Under the pieces are notes generated by a model. That model worked only from the letters and a program-made list of their open reading frames with translations. It searched no databases and was not told the DNA's origin. DNA of 51,214 nucleotides from Amycolatopsis sp. (lineage in GTDB: Bacteria > Actinomycetota > Actinomycetes > Mycobacteriales > Pseudonocardiaceae), in NCBI RefSeq assembly GCF_025464955.1, contig NZ_JAODNM010000111.1, forward strand, positions 1 through 51,214. The letters are read 5' to 3'. Numbering within the stretch: the first letter of the stretch is position 1; each line of letters begins with the position of its first letter. Below are positions 1 to 8,827 of this stretch, one piece after another. The position numbers and the translations under genes are program-made.

Positions 1-115
1 GGTTCCCAGCGCCCGACTTTTGCACGGCCTCGTGGACCACAGTGCGACGACGTCGGCAGGCGACCTAACCCGATTTTCACCCCTCACCAACCCGCCCGCC
101 AGGGCGGAAGACCGA

Positions 116-129
116 CTTTTGTACAAAAG
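116..129. repeat. 14-bp perfect palindrome upstream of the NAT gene
   Basis: CTTTTGTACAAAAG is a perfect palindrome about 30 bp upstream of the dyad at 162-181. It could be an operator half of a regulatory region shared with a gene to the left of the window. Nothing else in 1-158 looks like a gene; the one open frame there has no ribosome site and atypical composition. Confidence 0.4.
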
Positions 130-158
130 CGCCCAACGCCGGGTCCCGATTTTCGGGC

Positions 159-189
159 TTGACCTCGACCATGGTCCAGGTGACACGGT
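159..189 (+). promoter_or_regulatory. Candidate MerR-type promoter/operator for the NAT gene
   Basis: A -35-like TTGACC (159-164) leads straight into a 20-bp dyad at 162-181, ACCT-C-GACC-AT-GGTC-C-AGGT, symmetric about 171/172. A dyad between -35 and -10 with a long spacer is the layout used by MerR/SoxR-family regulators. No good -10 is visible at the expected place (184-189 reads CACGGT), and the ATG follows at 196. The regulator itself is not in the window. Confidence 0.4.
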
Positions 190-195
190 AGGAGC

Positions 196-957
196 ATGGA
201 TCCTGATGCCTACCTCCACCGCATCGGCGCGCGCCCGTCCCCGACGACCGACCTCAAAACGCTGTGGCACCTGCAGGAACGGCATCTGGCCACGGTGCCA
301 TTCGAAAACCTGGCCATCCACCTCGGCGAGCGGGTCAGCCTCGAGGAGAAGGACCTGTTCGCCAAGATCGTGGACCGCCGGCGCGGGGGTATCTGCTACG
401 AGGTGAACGGCCTGTTCGCCTGGCTGCTGCGCGAGGTGGGGTTCGAGGTCACACTGCTCGGCGCCAAAGTGTTCCGCGGGGGCAGCTTGGGGCCCCCGTT
501 CGACCACCTGGCGCTGCGGGTGGACCTCGACGAGCCGTGGCTGGTGGACGTCGGGTTCGGGCGGCACTCGGTGCACCCGCTGCGGCTGAACGCCACCGAA
601 GCCCAGCAGGACGACGCCGGGGACTTCCTGATCCTCGACGCGCCCGGCGGCGACATCGACATCCTGCGCGACGGCGAGCCCGCGTATCGGCTGGAGAGAC
701 GCGCGCGTGAGCTGCACGAGTTCGAGCCGACCTGCTGGTGGCAGACGACGTCGCCGGGCTCGAACTTCACGAAACGGCTGGTCTGCTCGCTGCTCACGGC
801 CGACCGGCAGGTGACCCTCGCCGGCGACCGGCTGATCGAGACCGCCGGCGACGATCGCACCGAGCGGCTCCTCTCCGGCGACGCCGAGATCCTGGCGACC
901 TACCGGACGGTGTTCGGCTTCGAGCTGGAGCGGGTGCCGGTCGTCGGGCAAAAATGA
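196..957 (+). CDS. nat: Arylamine N-acetyltransferase
   Basis: This 253-residue protein belongs to the arylamine N-acetyltransferase family, cytosolic enzymes that move an acetyl group from acetyl-CoA to arylamines or hydrazines through a Cys-His-Asp triad. The triad is visible: C67 in RGGICYEVNG, H104 in FDHLAL and D118 in VDVGFG. Length is slightly below the usual 270-280. AGGAG lies just before the ATG at 196. Some family members close macrolactams in ansamycin pathways, but no polyketide genes are in view, so a detoxification or general acylation role is more likely. Expression may be under the MerR-like dyad at 162-181. Confidence 0.93.
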   Translation: MDPDAYLHRIGARPSPTTDLKTLWHLQERHLATVPFENLAIHLGERVSLEEKDLFAKIVDRRRGGICYEVNGLFAWLLREVGFEVTLLGAKVFRGGSLGPPFDHLALRVDLDEPWLVDVGFGRHSVHPLRLNATEAQQDDAGDFLILDAPGGDIDILRDGEPAYRLERRARELHEFEPTCWWQTTSPGSNFTKRLVCSLLTADRQVTLAGDRLIETAGDDRTERLLSGDAEILATYRTVFGFELERVPVVGQK

Positions 958-962
958 ACGAA

Positions 963-993
963 GCCCTGCTCCCGGGGTTCCCGGTTGCAGGGC
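963..993 (+). terminator. Stem-loop after the NAT gene
   Basis: GCCCTGC (963-969) pairs with GCAGGGC (987-993), and flanking bases extend the stem imperfectly. It sits directly after the stop codon and faces the converging MFS gene, so it may act in both directions. Confidence 0.6.
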
Positions 994-1046
994 CTCGTCC
1001 GTTCCCGAACTGACTGCCGCTCCCACCACGAAGCGGACAAGACAAA

Positions 1047-1060
1047 GGTTAGCCTACCCT
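1047..1060. promoter_or_regulatory. IdeR/DmdR iron-box-like sequence (orphan)
   Basis: GGTTAGCCTACCCT matches 12 of 14 central positions of the actinobacterial iron box (GGTTAGGCTAACCT). It lies between two converging genes, so no start codon is placed to be controlled by it. It may be chance or a relic. Confidence 0.2.
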
Positions 1061-1148
1061 CACACACTCCGCAAGTCCCCTCTGTGCGGCGCAGCAAAAG
1101 ACGCCACAGGGGTGGCCCCTCAGGGCCACGCACAGAAGCCGAACCGCC

Positions 1149-2516
1149 CTACCGGGCCAGGACACGCTGACGGCCGAAGCGGCGGACGGGGAGTTTGACG
1201 CCGCCGCGGCGGATGAGGACAACGGCGCAGACCACGGCGGCGAGAACCGAGATCACACCGCCGACGTAGAACGTCGAACGGCCGCCGAAGTTGCTCGCCA
1301 GCCAGCCCGTCATCGGGCCGCCGATGGGGTTGCCGCCGATCAGCACCAGCACGTACAGCCCCATCACGCGCCCGCGCATCTCCGGGCTGACCGCGGTCTG
1401 CACGAGCGAGTTGGCGGTGTTGAGGAAGGTGATCGTGGCGTACCCGAGCGGCACCAGCGCGATCCCGAACGAGAGGTACGTCGGCATGACCGACGCGACG
1501 CATTCGAGCGCGCCGAGGCTGAACGCCGAGATCAGCAGCAACCGCACCCGCGGCTCGCGCTTGACGCCGCGCCGCGCGCCCATCATCGCGCCGGTGAACG
1601 TCCCGAGCGCGACCATCGTCGACAGCAGGCCGTAGCCGTCCGCGCCGGTGCCGAACACGTTCCCGGCGACGATGGCGATCGAGGTGAAGAAGTTGAGGCC
1701 GAACATACTGACGAACAGCACCAACACCATGACCGTCACCAGGTCGGAACGCCGCCGGACGTAGCGCAGCCCGTCGCGAAGCTGCCCCTTCGCCCGGACG
1801 ATCGCCGGCCCGCGGAACAGGTGGTCCGGGTTCATCAACGCAAGGCCGGTGATCACCGCGATCGTGCTGACGCCGTTCGCGATGAACAACCAGCCGGTGC
1901 CGACCCAGGTGATCGCGAACCCGGCGATGGCCGGGCCGATGATGCGGGCCATGTTGAAGATCGACGAGTTGAGCGACACGGCATTGGCGATGTGCTCCCG
2001 GCCCACCATCTCGGCGACGAACGACTGCCGCGTCGGCACCTCCAGCGCACCCAGGCAACCCAGCACGACACACAGCGCGTAGACGTGCCAGAGCTGGACG
2101 ACGCCGGTGATGTTCAACAGCCCGAGCACCACGGCCTGCACACAGCTCAGGCTCTGGATGACCATCAGCATCCGGCGCTTGTCGACGCGGTCGGCGAGCA
2201 CCCCGGCCCACAGCGAAAGCAGCACGGTCGGGGTGAACTGCAGCGCGACCGCGATGCCCAGTGCGATCGGGTTGTGCCCGCTGAGGGTGAACACCAGCCA
2301 GTCCTGGGCGATGCGCTGCATCCAGGTGCCGATGTTGGAGATCACCTGGCCGCTGAAGAACAGCCGGTAGTTGCGGACCTTCAGGGAGGAGAACATGGAC
2401 GGCTTGATCGACGGCGGACCTGCCGTGCCGGTCGGTTCGGCCGGCGGCGGTGGAGCCGGATCCCGGGTAGCGGTGAAGGTCGTCTGACGCTCTGTGTCGC
2501 TACCCGTGTTCGTCAC
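1149..2516 (-). CDS. MFS transporter (drug-efflux type)
   Basis: A 455-residue major facilitator with about 12 hydrophobic segments after a Pro-rich cytosolic N-terminus of about 55 residues. The segment near residue 60 (SSLKVRNYRLFFSGQ) and the DRVDKRRML loop between the second and third helices are typical of the enterobactin-exporter-like MFS group. The GTG at 2516 is chosen because it starts 5 bases after the MarR stop codon and GGGGAACT precedes it; an upstream frame to 2615 would overlap the MarR gene. The gene is co-directional with that regulator, suggesting a MarR-controlled efflux operon. Substrate unknown. Confidence 0.85.
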   Translation of the reverse strand: MTNTGSDTERQTTFTATRDPAPPPPAEPTGTAGPPSIKPSMFSSLKVRNYRLFFSGQVISNIGTWMQRIAQDWLVFTLSGHNPIALGIAVALQFTPTVLLSLWAGVLADRVDKRRMLMVIQSLSCVQAVVLGLLNITGVVQLWHVYALCVVLGCLGALEVPTRQSFVAEMVGREHIANAVSLNSSIFNMARIIGPAIAGFAITWVGTGWLFIANGVSTIAVITGLALMNPDHLFRGPAIVRAKGQLRDGLRYVRRRSDLVTVMVLVLFVSMFGLNFFTSIAIVAGNVFGTGADGYGLLSTMVALGTFTGAMMGARRGVKREPRVRLLLISAFSLGALECVASVMPTYLSFGIALVPLGYATITFLNTANSLVQTAVSPEMRGRVMGLYVLVLIGGNPIGGPMTGWLASNFGGRSTFYVGGVISVLAAVVCAVVLIRRGGVKLPVRRFGRQRVLAR

Positions 2517-2521
2517 CGGTT

Positions 2522-2953
2522 TTAGTTCCCCGCCATCCTGTCGATGATTTCCGCGGCCTTGGAGAGCAGTTCGCGCTCCTCGGCGGTCAGTTCTGCCAGC
2601 CGTTGGTCGAGCCAAGCCTCACGGGCCGAAATCGCGTCGTGGACGAACCCCGAGCCTGCCTCGGACAGTTCGACGATCGCTTGACGCCCGTCCGTGGGGT
2701 GGGGCCGCCTGTCGACGTAACCGAGCTCTTCGAGCGCGGCGATGACCCTGGTCATCGACGGCGGCTGGACCCCCTCCTTGGCAGCGAGCTGCCCCGGCGT
2801 CAGCGCCCCACATTTGTACAATGTGGACAGTGCGGAGATCTGGGTGAGCGTGACACCCTGACCGGCCCGCTGCGCGCGAAGCCGCCGGTTGAGCCGAACG
2901 ACGGCCAGCCGCAAACGGCTCGCCAATGAGCGCTCACGCAGGTCGTCCGGCAT
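2522..2953 (-). CDS. MarR-family transcriptional regulator
   Basis: This 143-residue winged-helix regulator has the MarR layout: N-terminal dimer helix, HTH around residues 47-75 (LTPGQLAAKEGVQPPSMTRV), the wing PHPTDGRQAIVELSEAG, and a C-terminal dimer helix. The family dimerises and represses nearby genes until a small ligand binds. The ATG at 2953 (MPDDLRERS) is preferred over an ATG 24 bases upstream because the conserved region begins at the former. It is followed after 5 bases by an MFS gene, its likely target. It lies 70 bases past the P450 gene on the same strand, so membership of the RiPP cluster cannot be excluded but seems less likely. Confidence 0.88.
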   Translation of the reverse strand: MPDDLRERSLASRLRLAVVRLNRRLRAQRAGQGVTLTQISALSTLYKCGALTPGQLAAKEGVQPPSMTRVIAALEELGYVDRRPHPTDGRQAIVELSEAGSGFVHDAISAREAWLDQRLAELTAEERELLSKAAEIIDRMAGN

Positions 2954-3023
2954 ATCGTTAGCGTACCTCACGATCACTCGCCGGTCGGGTGAACTCCCCC
3001 ACCCCGCTGAACGTGACGCACGG

Positions 3024-4205
3024 CTACCCGGTCAACGAGACCGGCAAGTTCTCGAGCCGGCGGTGGAGGAAACTGCCCCGCCACGTCAGTTCGGCCGCCG
3101 GGATCGCCAGCACGGCGCCCGGGCAGGACTTCACGAACTCGGCCACGAAGACTTCCAGCTCCAGCCTCGCGAGCGAGGCACCGAGGCAGTAGTGGTGCCC
3201 GAACCCGAAGCCGAAGTGATCGGAGTTCGGCCGGTCGAGATCGAGCCGATCCGGCGAGTCATACCGGCGCGGATCACGGTTGGCCGCGGCCAGTGCCACC
3301 AACACGCCGTCGCCCTCCGATATCACCGTCCCCGCCAGCTCGAAGTCCTCAGTGGCCCGCCTCATCGTGGCGAACGGGCTGGAGGTATCCCAGCGCAGGA
3401 CCTCCTCCACCGCTCGGGGCGCCAAGGCCGGATCGGCACGAACACGCGCGGCGAACGCCGGTTCGGTCAGCAGCGCGACCAGGCAGATCCCGATCATCTG
3501 CGCGGCCCCATCGACAGCGGAGATCATCATCGTCGCGCAGAGGGAGATCAGTTCGGAACGGCTGACGTCCCCCGCGGCCGCCGAGGCCGCAGTGATGGCG
3601 GACAGGAGATCGTCCCCGGGATCGCCCTGCCGCCGGTCGATCTCAGCGGCGACGAACCCGTCGAACCAGTCCAGTGTCTCCTCGACGGCGGTACGGGGTC
3701 GGCCGGACCGGTCGACCAGCGCTGCCATCCTGCGATTCAGCTCTCCGTGCCCGGTTTCGGCAATACCGAACAGTTCGCAGATGATCCTGAAGGGCAGTAA
3801 CCCGGCGAAGGATGCCATCAGATCAACTGGCCCGGACCTCGGGATCGCCGCGAGCAGTTCGCGCGTGGCCGCTTCCACCTGCGGCCGGTACCGCGCCAAC
3901 CGGCGCGGAGTGAGCAACGGGGTGACGATCTTCCGGATCCGGGTGTGCTCCGGCGGGTCGTAGTCCACCAAAGTGAGATCCATCGCGCGCCGGAGCGCCG
4001 CGTGCGGGTCGACGTCCTTCGGTTGGAGCGAGAGCCGGGGATCGAGCAACGCCGTGCGGACATCGTCGGCCCGGGTGACCACCCACGCGTGCCGGTTCCG
4101 CGGTCCGGCAACCGACGTCACCGGGCAGCCTTCGCGCAGCTGTTCCAGTACGGGATGCGGGCGATTCGTGAACGCGCCGCCCAGCAGGGACTCCGGCTCT
4201 TTCAT
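3024..4205 (-). CDS. Cytochrome P450, RiPP tailoring candidate
   Basis: A 393-residue soluble bacterial P450. The heme-binding loop FGFGHHYCLG gives the thiolate ligand C340, the ExxR pair is E268/R271, and DPPEHTRIRK (residues 83-92) is the usual substrate-region motif. The I-helix is unusual: where the family has AGxE/D-T-T, this protein reads S229-A-V-D232-G-A, so the acid is kept but the conserved Thr is lost. The ATG at 4205 overlaps the preceding prolyl oligopeptidase stop as ATGA, implying translational coupling, so it is the last gene of the precursor operon. The operon context suggests oxidation or cross-linking of the modified peptide. This is inference. Confidence 0.9.
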   Translation of the reverse strand: MKEPESLLGGAFTNRPHPVLEQLREGCPVTSVAGPRNRHAWVVTRADDVRTALLDPRLSLQPKDVDPHAALRRAMDLTLVDYDPPEHTRIRKIVTPLLTPRRLARYRPQVEAATRELLAAIPRSGPVDLMASFAGLLPFRIICELFGIAETGHGELNRRMAALVDRSGRPRTAVEETLDWFDGFVAAEIDRRQGDPGDDLLSAITAASAAAGDVSRSELISLCATMMISAVDGAAQMIGICLVALLTEPAFAARVRADPALAPRAVEEVLRWDTSSPFATMRRATEDFELAGTVISEGDGVLVALAAANRDPRRYDSPDRLDLDRPNSDHFGFGFGHHYCLGASLARLELEVFVAEFVKSCPGAVLAIPAAELTWRGSFLHRRLENLPVSLTG

Positions 4206-6298
4206 GTCTTCTCCAGCCCGCCGAGTTGCCTGTCGAAGAAGGCCAGCACGTCCGCCAGCAGCCCGAGCTGGCTCGTGAGCGGGCGCACGCCGTGCCCGAC
4301 GCCGGGCTCGGTCCGGAGCACCACGGGTCCGGCACCGGTGGACGCGTACTGCAGCGCGGCGCACATCTTCCGTGCGTGCAGCGGGTCCACCCGGCTGTCA
4401 CCGTCGAAGACGCCGAACAGGACGGCCGGATAAGCCGTGCCGACCTGGACGTGGTGGTAGGGCGAGTAGGAAAGCAGCGTGCGGAACTGCCCGGGATCCT
4501 CGGCGGTGCCGTACTCCGGCCGCCAGCTCGGGCCGAGCCCGGTCTGTTCGTACCGGGCCATGTCGAGCAGCGGAGCCAGGCACACCGCGGCCGCGTACTT
4601 GTCCGGGTGCCGGGTGACGACCGCCCCGACGAGCAGTCCTCCGTTGGAACCGCCCATGATCCCGAGCTTCGCCCGGTTGGTCCAGCCGTGGTCGACGAGG
4701 TGGTCGGCCGCGGCCGCGAAGTCCTCGAAAACCTTCGGTTTGCCCGCCCCTGTCCCAGCGCTGTGCCAATGCCTGCCCTCTTCGCCGCCACCGCGGACAC
4801 ACGCGACGGCGTAGACACCGCCGGCTCTGGCCCACGCCAGCGCGTCGGCCAGGTAACCGGGGGACATCGAGACCCCGAACCCGCCGTATCCGGTGAGGAT
4901 GGCCGGTCGCGGCCGGTCCGGTCGACCGTGCGGCGAGACTACGAACATCCGGACTTCGGTACCGTCCGCGGAGCGGTAGGTCTCCAGGTCGGTACGGACC
5001 CGCGGCCCGGCGGGCAATCGCGGCGCCTGCCACGGTTCGACAGCCCCCGAGAGTGCGTCGAAGCGAAGCACGGTCAACGGCGTGGCGTGGTCGGTGTAGC
5101 CGAGCCAGGCCTCGTGACCGCCCTCGGGCCTGGTCGCCACACCGGTGATCACGCCCTTGCCGGGCAACGGGACGACGGCGAGTTCGCGGCCGTCCGCAAG
5201 GTCGTGGACGGTGACCTCTGCGGTGGCGTGCCGCGCCCACACTGCGAGCACGAGGCGACGGCCGGGCGCCGGGCCGTCGAGCACCGTGACGGTGTCCAGC
5301 ACCGCGTCGGATCGTTCGCCGATGAGCTCGATCCAGGCCGACGCCGACGGGTCCGCGGGAGTGCAGGTGACTACGCGGCCCCGAGGCGCCTTGTCCGTCG
5401 TTCTGAACGCCATCACGTCGTGTGGACCGGTGCCGCGCGGGATGAGCGCCCGGGTGGTGGACGGCTGGTCCTGGTCGACTGGGATCAGGACGGGTGAGCG
5501 CACCGGGCCGGCGTGCAGATCAGCCAACGAGACCTCGGTATCAGGATCGGTCCCGACCGTGGACGTGATGGCCAGCCACCGCCCGTCCGCGGTCACCGAA
5601 ACGTCGTAGAAGGTGGTCTTGTCCCGGCCCTCACCGAAAACCGGTACGTCGGCCGGCGTGTCGTCGCCGATTTCGTGCAGATAGACGCGGCGGTGGTAGC
5701 GCTCCTCACCCGGGTTCAGCTCGGGAGGCAACCGCCGCACGTAGTAGAAGGCGCGCCCGCCGGGCAGCCAAGCTATCGGCGACCGGCGTACCCGGTCGAT
5801 CGGCCCGTCGACGACCTGCCCGGTGCCAACGTCGAGAACCCGGAGTACCGAGTCTTCCGTACCGCCACCGGACAACTGGTAGGCGACGAAATCCCCTTCC
5901 CAGCAAGGTTCCCAGGCTTCGAGCACGGTACGGCCGGATGGATCGAGCGCGACCGGGTCGATGAGCGTCCGCCGGATTCCGTCCTCCTCGACGTACAGCG
6001 CGGCCTGGTCCTCGGCACCTCGGCGGAAGCGGTAGAACGTCCGGGCCCGGCGAAACACCGGCAGGGAATGGACGTCCTCCGGGAGCAGTCCCATCACCCT
6101 GCGGCGCCAGTCTCCGGTATCCGCCCACTGGGCCCGTTCCGCGATGAACAGGTCTTCCTGGGCCGCCAGCCAGGACACCGTCCGCTCCGCGTCGCCGTCC
6201 TCCAGCCACCGGTAGGGATCCGCGACGGCGATGCCATGCAGCTCCTCGACGAGGTCCTGGCGTGGCGCGTCCGGATAGCGGCGGTCGACCGGGTTCAC
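4202..6298 (-). CDS. Prolyl oligopeptidase (S9A), likely leader peptidase
   Basis: A 698-residue S9A prolyl oligopeptidase: beta-propeller in about residues 75-405 and an alpha/beta hydrolase domain at the C-terminus. The triad is S550 (GGSNGGLL), D633 (DSRVDPLH) and H668 (GVGHG). These cytosolic enzymes cut short peptides after Pro and less efficiently after Ala. FlaP and related enzymes of class III lanthipeptide clusters are known to remove leaders this way. Here two of three precursors have Pro, and the third Ala, directly before the predicted 8-residue core, so leader removal is the natural role. The GTG at 6298 overlaps the MFS stop as GTGA; a longer frame into the MFS gene is an artefact. 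Confidence 0.93.
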   Translation of the reverse strand: MNPVDRRYPDAPRQDLVEELHGIAVADPYRWLEDGDAERTVSWLAAQEDLFIAERAQWADTGDWRRRVMGLLPEDVHSLPVFRRARTFYRFRRGAEDQAALYVEEDGIRRTLIDPVALDPSGRTVLEAWEPCWEGDFVAYQLSGGGTEDSVLRVLDVGTGQVVDGPIDRVRRSPIAWLPGGRAFYYVRRLPPELNPGEERYHRRVYLHEIGDDTPADVPVFGEGRDKTTFYDVSVTADGRWLAITSTVGTDPDTEVSLADLHAGPVRSPVLIPVDQDQPSTTRALIPRGTGPHDVMAFRTTDKAPRGRVVTCTPADPSASAWIELIGERSDAVLDTVTVLDGPAPGRRLVLAVWARHATAEVTVHDLADGRELAVVPLPGKGVITGVATRPEGGHEAWLGYTDHATPLTVLRFDALSGAVEPWQAPRLPAGPRVRTDLETYRSADGTEVRMFVVSPHGRPDRPRPAILTGYGGFGVSMSPGYLADALAWARAGGVYAVACVRGGGEEGRHWHSAGTGAGKPKVFEDFAAAADHLVDHGWTNRAKLGIMGGSNGGLLVGAVVTRHPDKYAAAVCLAPLLDMARYEQTGLGPSWRPEYGTAEDPGQFRTLLSYSPYHHVQVGTAYPAVLFGVFDGDSRVDPLHARKMCAALQYASTGAGPVVLRTEPGVGHGVRPLTSQLGLLADVLAFFDRQLGGLEKT

Positions 6299-7545
6299 GA
6301 GGTCTCCGGTTCGCCGTGGGCAAGGACATCGGGTTCGGCCACCGGTTGCGGAAGCGGGGCCGGCGCCGAACGCGCACCGGGCAGGACCACGATTCCGGCG
6401 GCAAGCAGGCAAAGCGCCGCGAACAACGACCACGTGAGCGACAGCCCGGCAGCCCCGAGCAGGATCCCGGCCAGCGCTGGGCCCACCGACGCGACACCGG
6501 CGTTGACCAGTCCGGTCGCGGTGCTGACCCGGCCGACCAGGTCCCGCGGCACACTGGCGAAGATGAGCTGCCCCAACCTGATCCCGGCCGCCGGGGTGAG
6601 CAGCATCATCAGGACGAGCACGGGTCCGATCACCCATGGCTGATGGGCCACCGCGAACACGGCGGTCCCGGCAGCCCACACCAGCGCGATCGCCACGTAG
6701 AACACCGATTCGGCCAGCAGCGCGATCAGGCGCACCGCGATCAGCGAGCCGGCGACCGCGCCGACTCCGGCACACGCGATGACCAGGCCGACGGTGCCGG
6801 TGGAGACGCCGGCCCCGCGGAGCCCGAACAGCACGGTCGCCTCCGTCCCGGCCGCGGCCAGGTTCAGCACCGCCGCGACCGCGAGCAGCCGGACGAAACG
6901 GGGATGGCCCCATAACCATCGCACTCCCGCTGTGGGCCGTCGGTCCACAACGTCGCCGGCCCGGGGCTGCTGACGTGTTCGCACGGTGAGCAGGGCGGCC
7001 GCGGAGATCGCGTAGGACGCGGCGTCGACCACGAAGGGCAGCATCGGGGCGACGGCGAACAGCAGGCCGCCAAGCGGCGGCCCGGCCATCATGATCGTCC
7101 CGGTCGTCGCCTGGAACCGGCTCAGCGCGTGGGCAAGCTGCTCTTGGGGGACGATATCCCGCAGCAGTACCGAATACGCCGGGGTGTACAACGCCGTCGC
7201 CACGCCTTCGACCGCCGCCACCGTAAGCAGTTGAGGGAACGAGACGTGCCCCAGCGCCATTGTGGTGGGCACGCTTCCCACCACGAGCAAGCGGACGAGA
7301 TCCATCCACACCATCAACTTGCGCGGATCGACCAGGTCGGCAAGGTGCCCGCCGGGCAGGCGGAGCACGGTGGAGGTGATCAGCGAAGCCGAAAGTACGG
7401 CACCCGCCTCTGCCGCGCTCCCGCCGAAGGAAAGGACTAGCAGCGGGTAGGCGATCGCCGAAAGGCTCGAACCGAGTGGCGATACCGAACTGGCCACCCA
7501 CAGCCGTAAGAAGTCCCGATTGCGCACCAGACCGGACGCCGACAT
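6295..7545 (-). CDS. MFS transporter, putative peptide exporter
   Basis: A 416-residue major facilitator with about 12 membrane segments and the loop LADLVDPRKLMVW between the second and third. The start is ATG at 7545, 16 bases after the radical SAM stop, and its stop overlaps the GTG of the peptidase gene. In this operon it most plausibly exports the mature modified peptide or gives the producer immunity. The sequence alone does not prove the substrate. Confidence 0.88.
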   Translation of the reverse strand: MSASGLVRNRDFLRLWVASSVSPLGSSLSAIAYPLLVLSFGGSAAEAGAVLSASLITSTVLRLPGGHLADLVDPRKLMVWMDLVRLLVVGSVPTTMALGHVSFPQLLTVAAVEGVATALYTPAYSVLLRDIVPQEQLAHALSRFQATTGTIMMAGPPLGGLLFAVAPMLPFVVDAASYAISAAALLTVRTRQQPRAGDVVDRRPTAGVRWLWGHPRFVRLLAVAAVLNLAAAGTEATVLFGLRGAGVSTGTVGLVIACAGVGAVAGSLIAVRLIALLAESVFYVAIALVWAAGTAVFAVAHQPWVIGPVLVLMMLLTPAAGIRLGQLIFASVPRDLVGRVSTATGLVNAGVASVGPALAGILLGAAGLSLTWSLFAALCLLAAGIVVLPGARSAPAPLPQPVAEPDVLAHGEPETS

Positions 7546-7561
7546 CTTCGCTCTCCCTGGT

Positions 7562-8752
7562 CTACAGGCGCCCGACAGCGCTCAAATGGTCCAGCAGCGC
7601 GGCATCGACCGTGTTCTGGAAACTCGCCAGCCCCCGGTCTTCATCCGAGAACCGGTAGAAGTCCTCACAGGACTGCCAGCGGCCTTCGGTCTCCGCTGAC
7701 GGCAGATAGCCGGTCGCCGTCGTACCCACCTCCAAGCCGGGCTTGCCGGCCGTTTCCCAGCAGCTGGCGAGCACACCATCCGCGTTGACCACCGCGCCGA
7801 ACCGACCCTCGCGGAAAGAACAGGTCTGGCAAGGGGCTTGCGCACGAGGTCGCGCGACAGTGAAGCCAAGCTCGAGCGCACGACGCTGCCAGCGCAGGAA
7901 GCTATCGGCGAGCAGTCCGGTGTGCAGCAGCTCGTTCTCGTACCCCACCCCGACATCGCCGACCCGCGCGAAGTAGATGTTGCATCGCGACGTGTCCATC
8001 GCCTCGCCGAGCTGCTCCACCAGCTTGTCGAGGCCGGTGTGATTGTGATGCGACACATTCACCCGAAGACTCCAGCGGATCGAGGTGACCGCCGAAACCT
8101 TGGCCATGTTGGCGATGATGGTGTCGAACGTGCCGCCGCCCGATCGTTTGATCCGGATGTGGTCATGCACTTCGCGATCGCCGTCAAAGGTGATCTGTAC
8201 CGAGGACAGGCCCAGGTCCGCCAACTCCTTGGCCAGCAACGGGGTGAGGAGTGTTCCATTGGAGACCATGCTGGCCGAGACCAGGCCGTGGTCGGCGGCC
8301 CTGGACAGCAGGTCGCGGCAGCCCTTCGGGTTCAGCATCGGCTCTCCGCCGAACAGCAGGATCGTCAGCTTGTCCAGACCGGCTTCGGCCATACGCGCGT
8401 CGGTGAACTCAAGGAGAGACGTCGTGGTCTCGGGGGTGAGCCTGGCGTGGGCGATACGCGGCGGCCGGTTTCCCCCGGAGGGATCCTGTTCGGTGTTCTG
8501 GAAGCAGTACCCACAACCGAGATTGCAGTCGGTACTGGTGAGCACCGTCAGCGCATACGAGTCGTACGCCGGGACCTCGAACAGCCCCTGGTCGCGCAGA
8601 CTCCGTTCCACTCGCGGTAACACCGCGCCTTCCGCGTCAAGATGCTCGTCCTGAAGGCGGGCGATCCCTCGTGGCCCGATGAACCACCAGTTCTTTTCAC
8701 CCTTGATGAGCCGCTCGCGAGGTGCCACGTCGGCTAACTGGCTGGAATTCAC
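7562..8752 (-). CDS. Radical SAM peptide-modifying enzyme with C-terminal Cys-rich (SPASM-like) region
   Basis: A 396-residue radical SAM enzyme. The [4Fe-4S] motif CNLGCGYC occupies residues 76-83, followed by LLFGGEPML (SAM-binding GGE) and QITFDGDREVHD. The C-terminal third has CQTC, then FGAVVNADGVLASCWE and a later SCEDF: four further Cys in the pattern of a SPASM or twitch auxiliary-cluster domain, as in peptide-modifying enzymes such as PqqE and sactisynthases. The first 60 residues before the barrel might help bind the leader, but no clear RRE fold is seen. GTG at 8752 has GGGAGG six bases upstream. It is the first enzyme gene after the precursors and is separated from them by a strong hairpin. 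Confidence 0.92.
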   Translation of the reverse strand: MNSSQLADVAPRERLIKGEKNWWFIGPRGIARLQDEHLDAEGAVLPRVERSLRDQGLFEVPAYDSYALTVLTSTDCNLGCGYCFQNTEQDPSGGNRPPRIAHARLTPETTTSLLEFTDARMAEAGLDKLTILLFGGEPMLNPKGCRDLLSRAADHGLVSASMVSNGTLLTPLLAKELADLGLSSVQITFDGDREVHDHIRIKRSGGGTFDTIIANMAKVSAVTSIRWSLRVNVSHHNHTGLDKLVEQLGEAMDTSRCNIYFARVGDVGVGYENELLHTGLLADSFLRWQRRALELGFTVARPRAQAPCQTCSFREGRFGAVVNADGVLASCWETAGKPGLEVGTTATGYLPSAETEGRWQSCEDFYRFSDEDRGLASFQNTVDAALLDHLSAVGRL

Positions 8753-8827
8753 ATCAACCTCCCGAAGAGGGCGCAGGCGGCATTATCGACCGCGGTGGAC
8801 AGTTTTCCGTGTCGAGCATGAGGAACC

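Noticed and set aside
4202..7501. A single 1099-residue open frame covering the prolyl oligopeptidase and part of the MFS gene
   Set aside because: Its first 400 residues are an Arg/Gly-rich shadow of the MFS gene in another frame; the family homology starts at GTG 6298.
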